The notes: generated by a model from the sequence alone, not told the origin. 64,000 nt of DNA from Arachis hypogaea (GCF_003086295.3 NC_092048.1:2634349-2698348); one strand, 5' to 3'; shown: positions 1-12,642, numbered from the stretch's first letter. Program-made: numbers and translations.

Positions 1-1229
1 AACAATGCTATCAGCGTGGTGAATTAAATATAGTTTGAATGAAAATATTTAACTCGTTTTGGCGTTAGGATGCTACTATCTTTTGACTAATTTTGGATTA
101 TTGATATTGCTATTTTATTATTTTATTATTGGTTTAGTTAAAGATATCTAAAAACATTGGTTAAGAATATTAAAATAAAAGATCAATAATGTTTATTAAT
201 AAAAAATAATTTGTAATATTGTTAAGAAACGTCCTTATAACAACACATTTTTATTATTACTAACAAAATTTACAATAAAAGAGGAGAGAGAAGATTGAGT
301 ATCCATTTTATAAAAATTTATAAAAAAAATTTACTTAAATATCTTTATATATATATATATATAAATTGTGTAAATAATTCTAATTTATTTTATTTTAATT
401 TATATGTTAAAATTTTTATGTATATATATACTATTATCTTAAATTTGTATTTAAAATTTAAATTATATTTGATTTAATATATTTAGTTAAATTATATATA
501 ATTTTATTATAACAAAAAAATTAAAATTTAATATTCATAAATATCCATCGATATCTATTTTTTCCAAAAAAAAAAAAACGAGAATTTATGGCAAAAACGA
601 GAGAAAAACAAAAGGTATTTTACTAAATAAAAATGAGAGATGAAAAATGAAAACTCATTACCATCCCTGTTAGTCTACTACGTGCTAAAGGGCTAAATAG
701 TAAATAGTGAAAAATAAAATTAAGAAGAGAATAAAATAGAGTTCAATCACCGTCATATAGTCATATTATCATGGGAACACGTGAAAATTAAGGAGAAAGA
801 GATGGATAGACACGGTTAGTGGCGTAGCCATAAGCCATGAGCTGTACAAGTTTCATGCTCACGTGCTTCATACACTATCTCACATATTCACATAAATTTC
901 CAAATTTAAAAGAATATATCTCCTTTTATTTCATTCACGCGCCCAACCTTCACAACGCTCTTAATCCTGTCTTGGAACAGGGCAACCACGATTAGAGGGA
1001 AATAAAAAATCTAAGAACTTTTACAAAATTCCAATAGTGTTTGGACATAAATTTTTCGAAGTAAAATTTCTAGATATAAAAAAAATTCTTCTAAGTGTAA
1101 ACCTAAATTTTTTTTGGTCGTGAACCTGCATTCTTAAATGCTAATTCAATTAATAATGATAAAAGTGTTTTTGTTTTCGGTCACTCAGCCATAACACACA
1201 AATCACAATGATAAAAGTTTAAGCAGCTT
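1..1229. other. AT-rich intergenic DNA, no gene seen
   Basis: No coding pattern is visible. The stretch holds short TA and T/A-rich runs (for example the TA repeat near 346-363) and ends just before the left target-site duplication of the LINE. Confidence 0.6.
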
Positions 1230-1245
1230 TGTTTTTGTTTAGTTT
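1230..1245. repeat. LINE target-site duplication, left copy
   Basis: The 16-mer TGTTTTTGTTTAGTTT lies directly before the long T-run and is repeated exactly at 8012-8027. A perfect 16-bp duplication next to a poly(A)-type tail is the expected product of target-primed reverse transcription. Confidence 0.85.
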
Positions 1246-1477
1246 TTTTTTTTTTTTTTTTTTGGACAGGAGTCATAGGCTAGAAAATTGACCCGACCAT
1301 ACAACTAGAACCCAATTCACTTCAGAGCCCGACTCCCTTAGTGTCCGACCCTAACACTAATGTCATCTTCGTCGCATTGCTCTCTGTTCGAGCTTGTTGT
1401 TGCCGCCGGAACCTCCCTTACCATGCCGACCTGTTGCATGGATCTGAAGCCTGAAGCATCCTTCCCCGTTGGTATCC

Positions 1478-4400
1478 TCAGTTCCTCTCTGCAATGTGAC
1501 ATTCTGAGATCTCCGCAAACACCGTTCTCCTCTCCAGCCCGGTACTGACGCCACTGATGATGGATCCGCCTTGGAGCTTCTGGCCGGCTTGTCTCAGCCG
1601 CAACGATCCTCTGCCTCGAAGCCTCCGCATATGACCAGGACCCTCGGCGCTCCCTCCTCGACCTGCTGTCCAAGCTTCGCCGATGCGGTTGCTCCTTTCC
1701 ATAGTTAGCCGCTGCGACGCAATGGGTTGATGCTGCTCTCCCCCTTCAGCTTCTTGCATGTCCCGTTTTTCCATGTCCACCCTCTGAGGTAAGTCTTGTT
1801 CTGTTTGTATTCCTTGATTGGTAGAAATTGGAACCCCATTAATTTGATTTTGTGCCCATTGATTATGCTGAATTATTGCGAATCTAGCTTCTGTTTTGAT
1901 TGTATTCCTTACAGGAGTAGGAGTATTGAATGTCCACTGGCTCCTAAGAACATTCTTCACTGCCATCGCTGCCAGTTGGTGAACTACTATGTTGCCTTTC
2001 TTTGGAGTCCAGGTAGCTCCCACAGCTGGCGCCTCTTCCAGCAGTTGCAGAATGTCTCTGAGGATTGCGTCCACTTTCGCTATAGGCGTTCTAGCCTTAA
2101 CGGCTTGGACCAAAGGTAAACAATCTGTTTCAATTATTACAATTTTCTATTTGTAAATTCTTGATGATAATGAGAGCTTCTCTGTATGCCTGACTTTTGC
2201 TGCTAGTGCCGAAGTTGTGATAAATTTTGATGTTGTCCCAGTGACGATCTTACCCCGCCAGTTCCTAACAACGACTGCTGAGGCTGCCTTGCCTGTATCC
2301 CTATGGAAAGCCGCGTCAGTATTGACCTTCAGCCTATCTTGTGGCGGGGGTCTCCAGGTAATTCTCTTCCTATCACCAATCCTGCCATTACTTGAAATAT
2401 GCTCTGTGCTGCTTCCCCTTGTTGTATTGTGGTATTCTGCTGCCAGATATTCTGCATTGATTATTACCTGTTCTGGATTGATGTTTGTTTGCTGGAATAT
2501 GTATTGGTTCCTTGCCTTCCAAATATACCAATATACGCACCCCATATTACATAAAATTCTTTCCTGATCCCTCCCTGTCCCACTTCTTATTTTCTGAACT
2601 ATATCCATTATCCATTTTCCAAACGATGTCACATTATAGGCTGTAGGTGTTATTTGAATACTCAATCCGAACCAAACTGCTCTCATCCACGGACATAAAA
2701 GTAAAGCATGTTCAACAGTTTCATTCTCATCCTGGCATATGCTACATGAAGGCTTAACTGCACATTTACGTTTATACAAGTTACTATGTACTGGTAGAAT
2801 TCCTTCCATTGCTTTCCATAAGAACATTCTGATCTTTTGTGGCACTGGTAGTCTCCATATAGTCCCCCAAACCTCCTTGAAATTCTGACTTGATGAAGCT
2901 TCGTTGAATTTTGTCTCTTCTTTTGCATCTTTTTCCTCTTTCGCAGCCCGGTAGCCTGATTTCAGTGAGTACTATCCCTCGGCTCTGTATGGCCAGATCA
3001 GATTATCCTTTTTGTTAATCAGGCTGATAGGTGTTCTGGTGATCAATTTCGCTATGTTCTCCGAAAATAATTCCTTAATTCTGTTCTCATCCCAGCCCTC
3101 CCCCTGCTTTATTAGTTCGCTCACTTTTCTGATTTGGTCTTCTCCACATCTCCTCATCTTCCCTATTCCTGCCATCCAATTATCCTCCCAGATATCTATC
3201 TCCGTTCCACTCCTTATGCTCCATCTGTCCTTCCTTCTAAGGAAATTCCTTCCCTCCAACAAGCTTTTCCATATCCATGACGCATTCCTTCCTTCTATCG
3301 CTTCCCACAGGCTACAGTTGGGATAATAAATTGCCTTTAGAGTCTTTGCCCAAATAGCTTCCTCCTCTTTTAGAAGTCTCCATACTTGTTTCGCTAGGTG
3401 CACAATGTTTTGGTACTCTAAATCTTTGAACCCCAAGTCTCCATTTGTTTTACACTTAGTCAACTTTTTCCAACTTTTCTAATGAATACTTTTTTCCTTC
3501 CCGTTGTTTTCCCACCAGAACCTCGCTATTGCAGCCTCTATTCCTTTGCAAAAGGATTTAGGGAATTTGATGACGTTCATAGCAAAAGCCGGGATCGCTT
3601 GAATTACTGCTTTTATCAAAATCTCCTTTCTGGCTTGATTTAAAAGCTTCTCTTTCCATCCTTGCATCTTGTCAAGTATTTTCTCCTTTATCCACTCCAG
3701 CGCCCTGTTCTTGGATCTTCTCCATCTCACAGGCAACCCTAAGTATCTTCCTGGATCCTCCCATGACGCCATTTCGGTTATCTCTTCTATGTTCACCCTC
3801 TTCTATATAGTTACTTGGCTTCCAAAAATAAGCCTGGATTTCTCAGTGTTGATTCTTTGCCCTGATGCTTCCGTGTATTTGTTTAAAATTTGAATGAGTT
3901 GAAACATCTCCTCCTCTTCCGCACTTGCAAAAATTATGCAATCATCAGCGAATAACAAATGAGTAATGACCGGTGCTGATGGGGCTAATCTTATTCCAGA
4001 AATCAGCTTATCCCTCATCGCCTTTTCCATAAGAATAGTGAAGCTTTCAGTTGCCAAGATAAAGAGGTAGGGTGATAAGGGGTCTCCCTGTCTAAGACCT
4101 CTTTGAGGGGTGATCCTATTAGATAGCTTCCCATTTATTTTAAATCTGTAAGTGGCACTTTTTACACAGCTCATAACCAACCTCACCCATTCATTACTAA
4201 ATCCAAATCCTTCCATGACCCTTTGCAGAAATTTCCATTCCAATCTGTCATAGGCCTTATTCATGTCCAATTTCATGGCTAGGTCCTTACTTCCCGAGTT
4301 TCCTTTTCTATTTAACAAATGGAAAGTTTCCTGCACAATAATTATATTGTCTTATATGAGTCTTCCTTTGACAAAGGCACTCTGAACTAGAGAAATGATT

Positions 4401-6008
4401 TGATCAAGCACTTTTCTTGGCCTCCCCACCAAGACCCTAGTTACAATCTTATATGCAAAATTGCAGCAACTTATTGGTCTGAGCTGATTAAGGCTTTCCG
4501 GTTGACTAACTTTGGGTACCAAAACAACAGTAGTTTCCCCTAAATCCCCAGGTATGAATCCTTCTTCGAAAGTTTGCTTCACTACTCCACAAACTTCTTT
4601 ACTTAGGATCTCCCAGTGTTGTTGAAAAAATAGCCCATTTAAACCATCTGGCCCCGGAGCTTTCAACCCTCCCATACTGAACACTGCCTCCCTTATTTCC
4701 TCATCATTAATTTTTGCCATCAGTTCCTCATTCATCTCTCTGGTAACTCTCCTTGGTATGTCTCTTACGCACTCTTCCAGATTTCTGTCCCCTTCGGAGG
4801 TGAACAACTTAGTGTAGTACCTTTCCACTAACCTCATTATATTTTTCTCTCCTTGTATCCGCTGACCTGTTTCATCTCTCACTTTGTCGATTCTATTCCT
4901 AATTCTTCTCTGAATGGTTGTTGCATGAAAGAATGCTGTGTTTTTGTCCCCCCCATTTTAGCCATTTCAGCTTTGATATTTGCCCCCAATATTTCTCCTA
5001 TTGTTTCCAAAGTTCTGATATTTGGTTCTTCAATTCCTTATCTCTTCCTTGATCTCTTTCCGTCAAATCGGCCTCTTGGATGTGATGTAACTCTGATTTC
5101 TTTCTTTCTAATTCTTTATCTGCTCTCTTAAACTTCCGTCTGCTCTATTCCCTCAGCTTCCTAATGCATCTGTTTCTCTTCCTTATGAATTTGCCCCAAC
5201 AATTTCTGTTTCCCTCATCCTGTTGCCAACCCTTCTTGATCACCTATTTGCACTCCTCATGCTCAGCCAAGTACGCTTCAAACCTGAATTCTTTTTTTAT
5301 CCTACATCTCGGTTGAGTTTCGAATATAAGCGCATAATGATCCGAGCTTATAGCCGAAGCTACTTTTAGACTAACGTTCTGGTATATCTACAACCATTTT
5401 CAATTCACTAACACCCTATCTAGTCTTTCCCTGGTTATGAAATTGTTTCTAGAATTACTGAACCAGGTGTATTTACTTTCCTTAAGGTCAACATCCATCA
5501 AACCATTATCATCTACAAACCTTCTAAACGTTTCTAAGCAGATTTTTGGTTGTGGAAGAATACCTACATTTTCTTCTTGACTTAATATGTCGTTGAAGTC
5601 CCCCAAATAAGCTTGAGGTTCCTCCTTGCTTATGTTACTTACCGTAAGCTCCTGTCATAATTTTTTCCGCTTTTGAAAAACAGGATTTCCATACACAAAA
5701 ATACCCTGCCAATTCAGATCATTATTAATGTTAATATTAGCTTTAATATAGTTATCACACCATTCACAAACATTAATATTCACATTAGATTTCTATAGGA
5801 GACATAGTCCACCGGACAAGCCCCGGGGTTCTATGCAAAACATGTTATCAGACTTCAACTTCCTATTAATCCTATTCATTCCGTCCCTACTTGCCCTAGT
5901 TTCCATTAGAAATACTATATGTGGCTTTACTTTTTTACATAGATTGTATAACTCAGAGATTGTCGGGACAGCCGATATTTTCCGACAATTCCAGCTTATA
6001 ATACTCAT
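1478..6008 (-). pseudogene. LINE ORF2: endonuclease, reverse transcriptase, RNase H (broken)
   Basis: ORF2 starts at 6008, overlapping the end of ORF1. The endonuclease part (about 5300-6008) keeps GDFND and the SDH motif (SSDHYAL) but has stops at 5793 and near 5655 and 5400. A net frameshift separates it from the RT part. The RT (about 2972-4882) is one frame with stops at 4352, 3803, 3479 and 2972; its catalytic motif is FADD in LLFADDCIIFASA. A zinc-binding RVT-type region (CSICQDENETVEHALLLCPW) follows, and then an RNase H domain with VNTDAAF. Two compensating small indels near 2115-2200 disturb the RNase H frame, which resumes through IETD and an HQLA motif. The reading frame then runs on to 1478 as an unusual arginine-rich tail of about 120 residues. 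Confidence 0.85.
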
Positions 6009-7797
6009 GGCTGAGATTGAGGCATGTTAAGGCCTGCCTCCTCAGCCATTTGTCCTTCCTTGAGAAATTCAGAGTCATGTGTTGCTAGTTGATACTCCCC
6101 TGAGTCCCGAGAAGTATTGCTGCTCCTCAGTTTCTTGGCCTCCTTATCCTCATACTCCTCCCTCCATTCCGTGTCTGTTAGCAAAGGCACTTGTAAGAGT
6201 TCTTTTTTCCTTTTTAAATTCAGTTTTATTTCCAGCTTCTTAGCTAGATGTGTTTCCCAATCTGCCTGTGCTTCCGTTTCTTCCTCTTGATCTTCATCAC
6301 TTGCTAACTCAACATAGTAGTCGCTCTCCCCCAAGTGAGCATGTTGATCCTCATAATCATAATCCCTCTTCTGCCTTTCCTTTGAAGGTTTCTTTTGTTT
6401 GTCCTCTTCCCTTTCACCCTTCAGTAAGGCTAGATTTTCATTCCCTCTCATTCTGCCATCACAAATTTGTTTACCCTTGTGTCTTGCTAACATCAGCCTT
6501 TTTAATTTCTGGCCTATGGTCTCTTTTCCTGCTTCGTTCTCCAGGCCCAACCTCCCCTTCGCAATGCTGTAGCTATTCACTTCCCATTCCTCTATTATGT
6601 GTTGTTTCATCCCATTTCTTTCCACATTTTCTATATGTAAAATATTTGTCCCTGTATTAGCCCCATTTTCCTTTGTTGGGCCCTTCCTTCCTGACCTCTG
6701 CACCCCAATCATATTTCCTCCCTTCTGGACCTTATTGTTATTGGTCCATTCATTTTTCCTCTCCCTTATCTCCTCAATGAGGCTTTTAAATTTATAGGTA
6801 GCTTCTAGGGTAGTATGCGTATTCCTAATTCCCTGAAAATAAGAGATTTTTTATACTTTCTCTACCTGCTCTTCTGCCTCAGCCATCTCTTCCTCTCTCT
6901 CAATTTAATTTTTCCAGACACTCTCCTCCCTGATTTTCTGCTGAAGCGCCTGTTCCTCCGTTATCCTGCTCTCCTCCGATTTTTGTTTCTCTCCACTCTC
7001 CCTTTCCCGGTTCTGTTGCTCACGCGCCCACTCATCTACCTCCTCACTCCAACGTTGTTGTTTTGAGCTTTCTCCCCCCGTCGTTGACCCTGGTCGTCCA
7101 TAACCTGCTCACAGGCCTGGCGCATACTTTTCTTGGTAGGATCCCAGCTTGTCATTGCTGTTGGGTTCTTACAAGTCTTCTTTTCATGCCCTAAAATTTC
7201 ACAATTGAAACAGTAGCTATTCGGCAACCTTTCATACCTGAAGATGACCCACAGAGGAGGCAGCTCCTCCCTGTCTAACCAGAAGCCTGTAGGTAGCGCC
7301 TTGGTGTTGTCAATGCTGACCCTGATTCTCAGATATGATCTCCTCAGAATGCCATCCATTTTTGGGTCTTCCGCCTCGGCTAATACTCCCAACATTTCTC
7401 CTATGCGCGCGCCTGTCTCTTTATCCATGAAGTCGAGCGGGATGTCATGTATTTGAATCCAAAATTCTATGAAGTCATGATTTACCTCGAACACTAATTC
7501 TCCCTCCCTCCATAGTCTAAGATTGACCATATTTCCTCTAATATTCCATGGCCCGTTCTGCATGATCTGTAGTTCTTTCTTTCTGTCTTTGAAACTGAAC
7601 ACCATCTTCTTCGAACCAATATCAATAACTGTAACCCCTTGTGGGTTTCCCCACATTCCCAGCAAGGCATTCTTGCATGCTTTGAAGCTTATCTCTTTGT
7701 CACTTATTATCTTGCCTACTATATTTAGGCAATCTTTCTTGTATCCTAGCTCTCCTGGTTTATTCAGCTTGATTACTCTTCCTTCTATGCTGCTCAT
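6005..7797 (-). pseudogene. LINE ORF1: DUF4283/zinc-knuckle gag-like protein (frameshifted)
   Basis: The first 253 codons (7797 to 7036) look like the DUF4283 domain of plant L1 ORF1 proteins. They end in a zinc knuckle CFNCEILGHEKKTC (C-x2-C-x4-H-x4-C) near 7200. The second part (6712 to 6005) is charged, rich in Lys and Glu, and lies in a different frame, so at least one indel lies between 6713 and 7035. In this family ORF1 binds element RNA. The end overlaps the start of ORF2 by a few bases. Confidence 0.8.
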
Positions 7798-8011
7798 GCT
7801 GTATGTTGCTCAATATATTTTGTTGTGTTTTACAGATCTTTCAGCTGTTTAAACGCTCAGGCTGATAAAGTTTGGGGATGGTTAGAGGTATGTTGTAGAT
7901 ATTGAGGTTGAATAGAACTCTCTTTTGGAGAAGAACCCGAAGTTCTTGAACGATTCTCCTATTGAGAGAGGAAAGCTCCCAAGTGCAGAGCTCCACTTTT
8001 AAGTGTACCTA

Positions 8012-8027
8012 TGTTTTTGTTTAGTTT
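8012..8027. repeat. LINE target-site duplication, right copy
   Basis: Exact copy of the 16-mer at 1230-1245. It marks the 5' end of the LINE at 8011. Confidence 0.85.
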
Positions 8028-8919
8028 AATAGCTTGTTATATGTACCAAAAATGTTAACATCCTCTAGTTTATTGTTTAGCCCATCTCAATGTGCTTTGT
8101 GTAGGTTACAAACGAAATTAACCTTCAGCGTGTTGACAAAACCGTAACCTTAATGGGCCACTTGATAAGCCGTATTACTTAGGGTTCTTAGAAATGGTAG
8201 GTTTATTACAAAAAGGATTTGCTATCCTCTGTTTTAAGAATATTGATTAAACATACTATAATTTTTTTTTATGTTATTTATTACAAAAATAATTTTTTTT
8301 ACGTTTTCAATTTTCAATGCATTGAATATATCAAAAATGTTAAAATATTTTTTTTTTTGTGATATATTGAACCAATATTCTTAGAGTACAAGATAGTAAC
8401 ACTCCTATAAAAATTATTAATTTTAATATAATAATAACATAAAATATTTTATATAATTATTTAATTAAATTTATGTATTTATTATAAGTAATAAATTTTA
8501 AAATTTAATTATTTTATTATAATAACATATGATTAAATATTTGTGTAAACTATTCTAGTTGCATGAAAATTAAATTCAATTATTATGGCAAATGTTAATA
8601 GAATTTAATTTTGATGCATTGTTAGGGTAAAGTAGTTTTACATGTACATTTATTACGTAACGCCACATTAGCAAAAATAACTATTTTTTATATTAATCGT
8701 GTGAGTAGTCATTAAAAAAATAGATGTAATTATATGACTATGTAAAATATTTTATACTATCAATACATCAAAATTAAACTCATATTAATATGTTTCGAAA
8801 AAAAATAAAGGGTACAATATTTTTTGAGTTTTAAAATTTAAATCTTAAATAAAAAATTTTGAATTTTAAACTCTAAATTCTATATACTAAATTTTAATCA
8901 AAAATACTATTTGTATACC

Positions 8920-9056
8920 AAAATCAACTACAAAAATCAGCTACTAATATATTTGTGTATAAATAGTTTAAATATATATGTGATTTAATTTATTTTCAAT
9001 GTATATTTATATTCTAATATATATTTTATACTGATAACTAATTTTAATATATACAT
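8920..9056. repeat. MITE-like element, family A, copy 1
   Basis: Begins near ACCAAAATCAACTAC and ends with a partly complementary stretch (GATAACTAATTTTAAT). The interior consists of alternating TATA-rich words. The same layout is seen at 9488-9607 and 12014-12245, so it is a dispersed non-autonomous family. Confidence 0.55.
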
Positions 9057-9487
9057 AATATAATCAAAATTTTAAATTCTAAATCTCAAACTCTAGATCT
9101 AAATTATTGATATAAAATTAAATTTATTTAAGGATGAACCAATTAATTGTTCTCAAAAATTTTATTATTCTATCTCAAATAGTATTCCCTCCTATAAAAT
9201 TAAAGATGCATCATCACACATTTTAGCCAACATCCAACTTAATATTGACAATAACCAATAAAACATATTTAAATATCTTGATTACCCTAAAACATATTTA
9301 AATATTTGGCTTTATTGTTTTCTTTTATTTATATGTTTGTTCAGATGCTCCCCAACTTGTTGTGTTGAGTTTTTTCGTTAAAATTTTTTTCAATAAGAAC
9401 TAGTATTTAAGTATAGTTTTCAAGGTGCTTAAAAAAAATTGATTTCTTTTATGGAAAGCTTGCATTAGAACGTTTGTTAATAAAATC

Positions 9488-9607
9488 CTTAAGAGTTATG
9501 TTACGTGTACACCAAAATCAATTATCAAAATTAGTCACTAATATAAAATATATACTGAAATATAAATACATAAATACATTGGTGATTAATTTTGGTGTAC
9601 AAATAAC
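9488..9607. repeat. MITE-like element, family A, copy 2
   Basis: The termini are inverted: GTGTACACCAAAATCAATTA on the left and TTAATTTTGGTGTACA on the right, enclosing a TATA-rich core of about 85 bp. This is the best preserved copy of the three in the window. Confidence 0.65.
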
Positions 9608-10256
9608 ATTTTTCAAATCTTAAATATAATATCGAGTTTCATTTAAGAGAGTTGATGGACATTATTCCAAATATTTGATTTTAAAATGGTAGGGAAGAAT
9701 CAAATCTCAAAAGAAATAAGGAACAAGCACAAATAAAATCCATCAAACAAAGAGGAACAAACACAAATGATAGAGTATCGATGCTTCTATATTAGTCTCT
9801 TCTTTATTCATGAACATCCCACGTTGAGTTTCATATATAATTCAAATTATTTTATCGATATACTGTGGCACCATCATTATCACTTTCGTAAGAAATTCAC
9901 ATTTTTTATTTTTCCAAAGCAGCGTCGAATTCAGAATAAAGATAAAGAATATAGTACATATACTATATGAAATTTCTATATTGTCACATCACACTCTTTT
10001 TTCAGAGACTTTAGGACTCGGTGGTGGTGGAAAGTTTCCAAAAGGGTGGTGCCATTGCCACATAAGAAGCATAGAAACGTCTCTGGCTTTTGACACGTAG
10101 ATCATCCATGCTTGCATGCAAAATTCAAGACATACAAGTGTACATCTAAAACACCAATAAGGACTTGGCAGAATTATATGTTAAGAGTAATTAGTGTATG
10201 TCATGTACGTAATCATATTTATTAGCAGAACATTAATATACCTATTTTTTATTTTT

Positions 10257-11868
10257 TTTTGTGCTGTTCAATCTGGTCAACTTGACTCATTCCAAGAGTC
10301 TATGAAGTGGAGGCACATTGATGAGTGTTTTTGGGTGGTTGGTTATGTTTACACAATTTGGTGGCTTCTATGTGGCTGCACTAGGTGGTTTTCATGGACA
10401 AGAGTCACCAGCAGGAGTGAGGCTAAGGAGTGAAGGAGTGACTGAGTTGCTGAATGCTATGGGCGGAATTCAAATTTTCGACACTTATTTAAATGAACGA
10501 AATAGACGAGTGAGCTGACCACTTAACGAACCTAAGTTATTGATTGACGTATACACTTATAAATAGAGCTTATCCATAAAATTTTCAACTTCATTTTGTC
10601 TCCAATTAAACATACCCTTACAGTTATTAGTTATAGTGTTTTTGGCAATTTGAGATGGCCTAATTTTAATTCTAGTTGAAGTAGTGACTTGTGAGTTGTC
10701 CATTGTTGGTGTCATAATAGTACTGTCAATCGATTCAATTCCATATACTATAATAAGCAATTCCTTCTTTTGTGCTGTGGAATTCAGGCCTCTGTGCTAT
10801 TTAGAACATCTTTCTCTGCATAATGAAACTGGAATGGATCCACCAGGCATTAGAGTGAGGGCAGTACCTGGGCTTGTTGCTGCAGATAACTTTGTTCCTG
10901 CTTATTCCTTTTGGTCTCTTAATTCAAAATTTGGCAAAAATTGGATATGAAGGGAAGAACTTGCACATGGCTTCCTATGACTGGACACTTTCTTTCCAAA
11001 ATACTGAGGTTCAATTATTATTTCAAGAGTGTTTTCTATTTGAAACTGACAAATTTTTCTCGTTATAATTTCTGGAGAAGTATACTTTGAACTAATATGA
11101 TTTAAGTTGGACAATGCAGATTAGAGACCAGTCACTAAGTAGATTCAAGAGTAAAATTGAAGCTTTTGTTTTAAACAAATGGCTATAAGAAAGTGGTACT
11201 GGTGCCTCAATCTATGGGGGCAACTTACTTATAACAGAAGTGATATGAGAAGCAATTTATAAGCAACAATACTTATAACAGAAGTGATCATATGCAAAAG
11301 AAGCCTATCAAGTACCAAAGGATAATCTCTTTTGGCAAGACATTTGATCAAATTAAGGTTGTACATTTATATCTTGTTTTATAAGGCATTTGATCATTGA
11401 GATTCTGTTTACATGTTTTAGAACAATAATGTTTTCGAGCATCAACAGGAAATTGCATGTGATGATGTATGGACTGAATATGATGAGATGAGCAGAGAAA
11501 GCACCCAAAAAGTTGCTACAGAAAAGGTTTACACAGCAAGAACTGTTATTGATCTGCTTAATTTTGCAGCACCAAAAACGATGAAGCGTGCTAAGGCTCA
11601 CTTCTCTCATGGAATTGCAGAGAACTTAGATGATCCAAAATATGCTCATTACAGATACTGGTCCAATCCACTTGAAACCAAGTAAGGATAGGAAGTTATG
11701 AGATATTCATAATTTTATACTACCAAGTACCAAGTTATTATGGGAAATGTTGCATTGGTTGAAGATGTTTTGAGAGTTGCTGCCGGAGCCACTGGTGAAG
11801 ATATTGGTGATGATAGGATATTCTCAGATATCATGAGAATGTCTGAGAGGATAAATCTCAGCTTATAA
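10257..11868 (+). pseudogene. PDAT: PDAT-like acyltransferase pseudogene (phospholipid:diacylglycerol acyltransferase)
   Basis: PDAT transfers an acyl chain from phospholipid to diacylglycerol to make triacylglycerol in the ER. Scattered blocks match the family in order. A membrane/N-terminal part with PAGVRLRSEGVTELL lies near 10300-10450. RPLCYLEHLSLHNETG and PPGIRVRAVPGLVAAD lie at 10790-10890. EGKNLHMASYDW is near 10950. RDQSLSRFKSKIEAF and VVLVPQSMG (nucleophile Ser kept, the usual His before it is Gln) lie at 11130-11210. DLLNFAAPKTMKRAKAHFSH through YWSNPLETK lies at 11550-11682. The C-terminal VEDVLRVAAGATGEDIG is at 11759-11810. Frames shift between blocks, in-frame stops occur, and about 200 residues after the nucleophile are missing (replaced by 11220-11450). 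It is a decayed copy that retains intron-like spacers, so it is not a processed copy. Confidence 0.85.
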
Positions 11869-12013
11869 ATAATTTTTATCTGTTTTATGCTTTGATTTTC
11901 TTGCATGAAATGTTATCCAACTCAGTAGTTAACTTGTAAATAATCTGTAGATAGGTGTAGAAGGTGTTTTGCAAATGTTAATGCGAAACAACCATGGGAC
12001 TTATGTCTAAAAT

Positions 12014-12245
12014 AAGTCACCAAAATCAGTCACTAATATAAAATATATGTTTTTTTTTTTTTATCAAATATATGAGACTCGAATCTGTAATCTTTTAATT
12101 GAGTATGGAAAGACTATACCATTTGAACTATTACTCGTTGATATAAAATACATGTTTAAATATAAATATATATTAAAAATAAATTAAATTATACATATAT
12201 TTATATACAAATATACAAATATATTGATAACTGATTTTAGTATTT
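12014..12245. repeat. MITE-like element, family A, copy 3, split by a SINE
   Basis: Starts with GTCACCAAAATCAGTCACTA and ends with the complementary GATAACTGATTTTAGT. It is interrupted at 12050-12140 by a T-run plus tRNA-like sequence flanked by a duplicated piece of the MITE itself, so the SINE inserted after the MITE. Confidence 0.65.
12036..12154 (-). mobile_element. tRNA-derived SINE, minus strand, with target-site duplication
   Basis: The body (12050-12140) begins with a T-run, which is the poly(A) tail on the minus strand. On the minus strand it contains GATTCGAGTCTC, resembling the tRNA internal B box. Flanks are ATATAAAATATATG (12036-12049) and ATATAAAATACATG (12141-12154), a 14-bp duplication with one mismatch. 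It is clearly related to the element at 47094-47182. Confidence 0.75.
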
Positions 12246-12642
12246 TTGAATGGATGAACTAGCAATGTCACGAAGAATAATATAGATTTGTTGGTGGAAT
12301 TTGATACAATCTTCTGTAGATATCTGCCACGAAGAAATTAAAAAGGTGGTTGCATGTTCATGGTTGTTTACTTGTTTTCAAAGAGGTCATCACCTCTTAA
12401 TTATACTATATACTATTCCATTAAAATAGTTAACTGCGGTGCATACATATTCCGGTGACACTGTTTATATGGATAACTATAAATATATCTAATCAACATA
12501 GTTAAAACTTAAAAGTTGAACAATTACATACCCTTTTTATTTGTACTTGCAGATATTAAATCAAGCAAGGAAAAATGGTGAATTATGATGGATAGAAAAA
12601 TGTTAAGGGTGAAAAGTTTTCTCTAGCACCATTATGTAACGG

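Larger units (their letters stand above)
1246..8011 (-). mobile_element. L1-type LINE retrotransposon, near full length, decayed
   Basis: Read on the minus strand, the element starts at 8011 with a roughly 210-bp 5' UTR. It then carries ORF1 (gag-like), ORF2 (endonuclease, reverse transcriptase, RNase H), a 3' UTR and a poly(A) tail seen here as the T-run at 1246-1263. Both ends are bounded by the same 16-bp duplication, so the insertion is not 5'-truncated. Both ORFs carry stops and frameshifts, so it cannot be autonomous now. The RNase H domain and the two-ORF order fit plant L1 elements. Confidence 0.9.
8028..10256. other. AT-rich intergenic DNA with MITE remnants
   Basis: No gene seen. 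It holds two copies of a short element described separately (near 8920 and 9488). The stretch 9990-10160 is less AT-rich and may be the remains of a promoter region for the PDAT pseudogene that follows; this is inference. Confidence 0.5.

Noticed and set aside
1360..7852. Plus-strand frames across the LINE
   Set aside because: All are shadows of the minus-strand ORF1/ORF2 and share no plant protein pattern.
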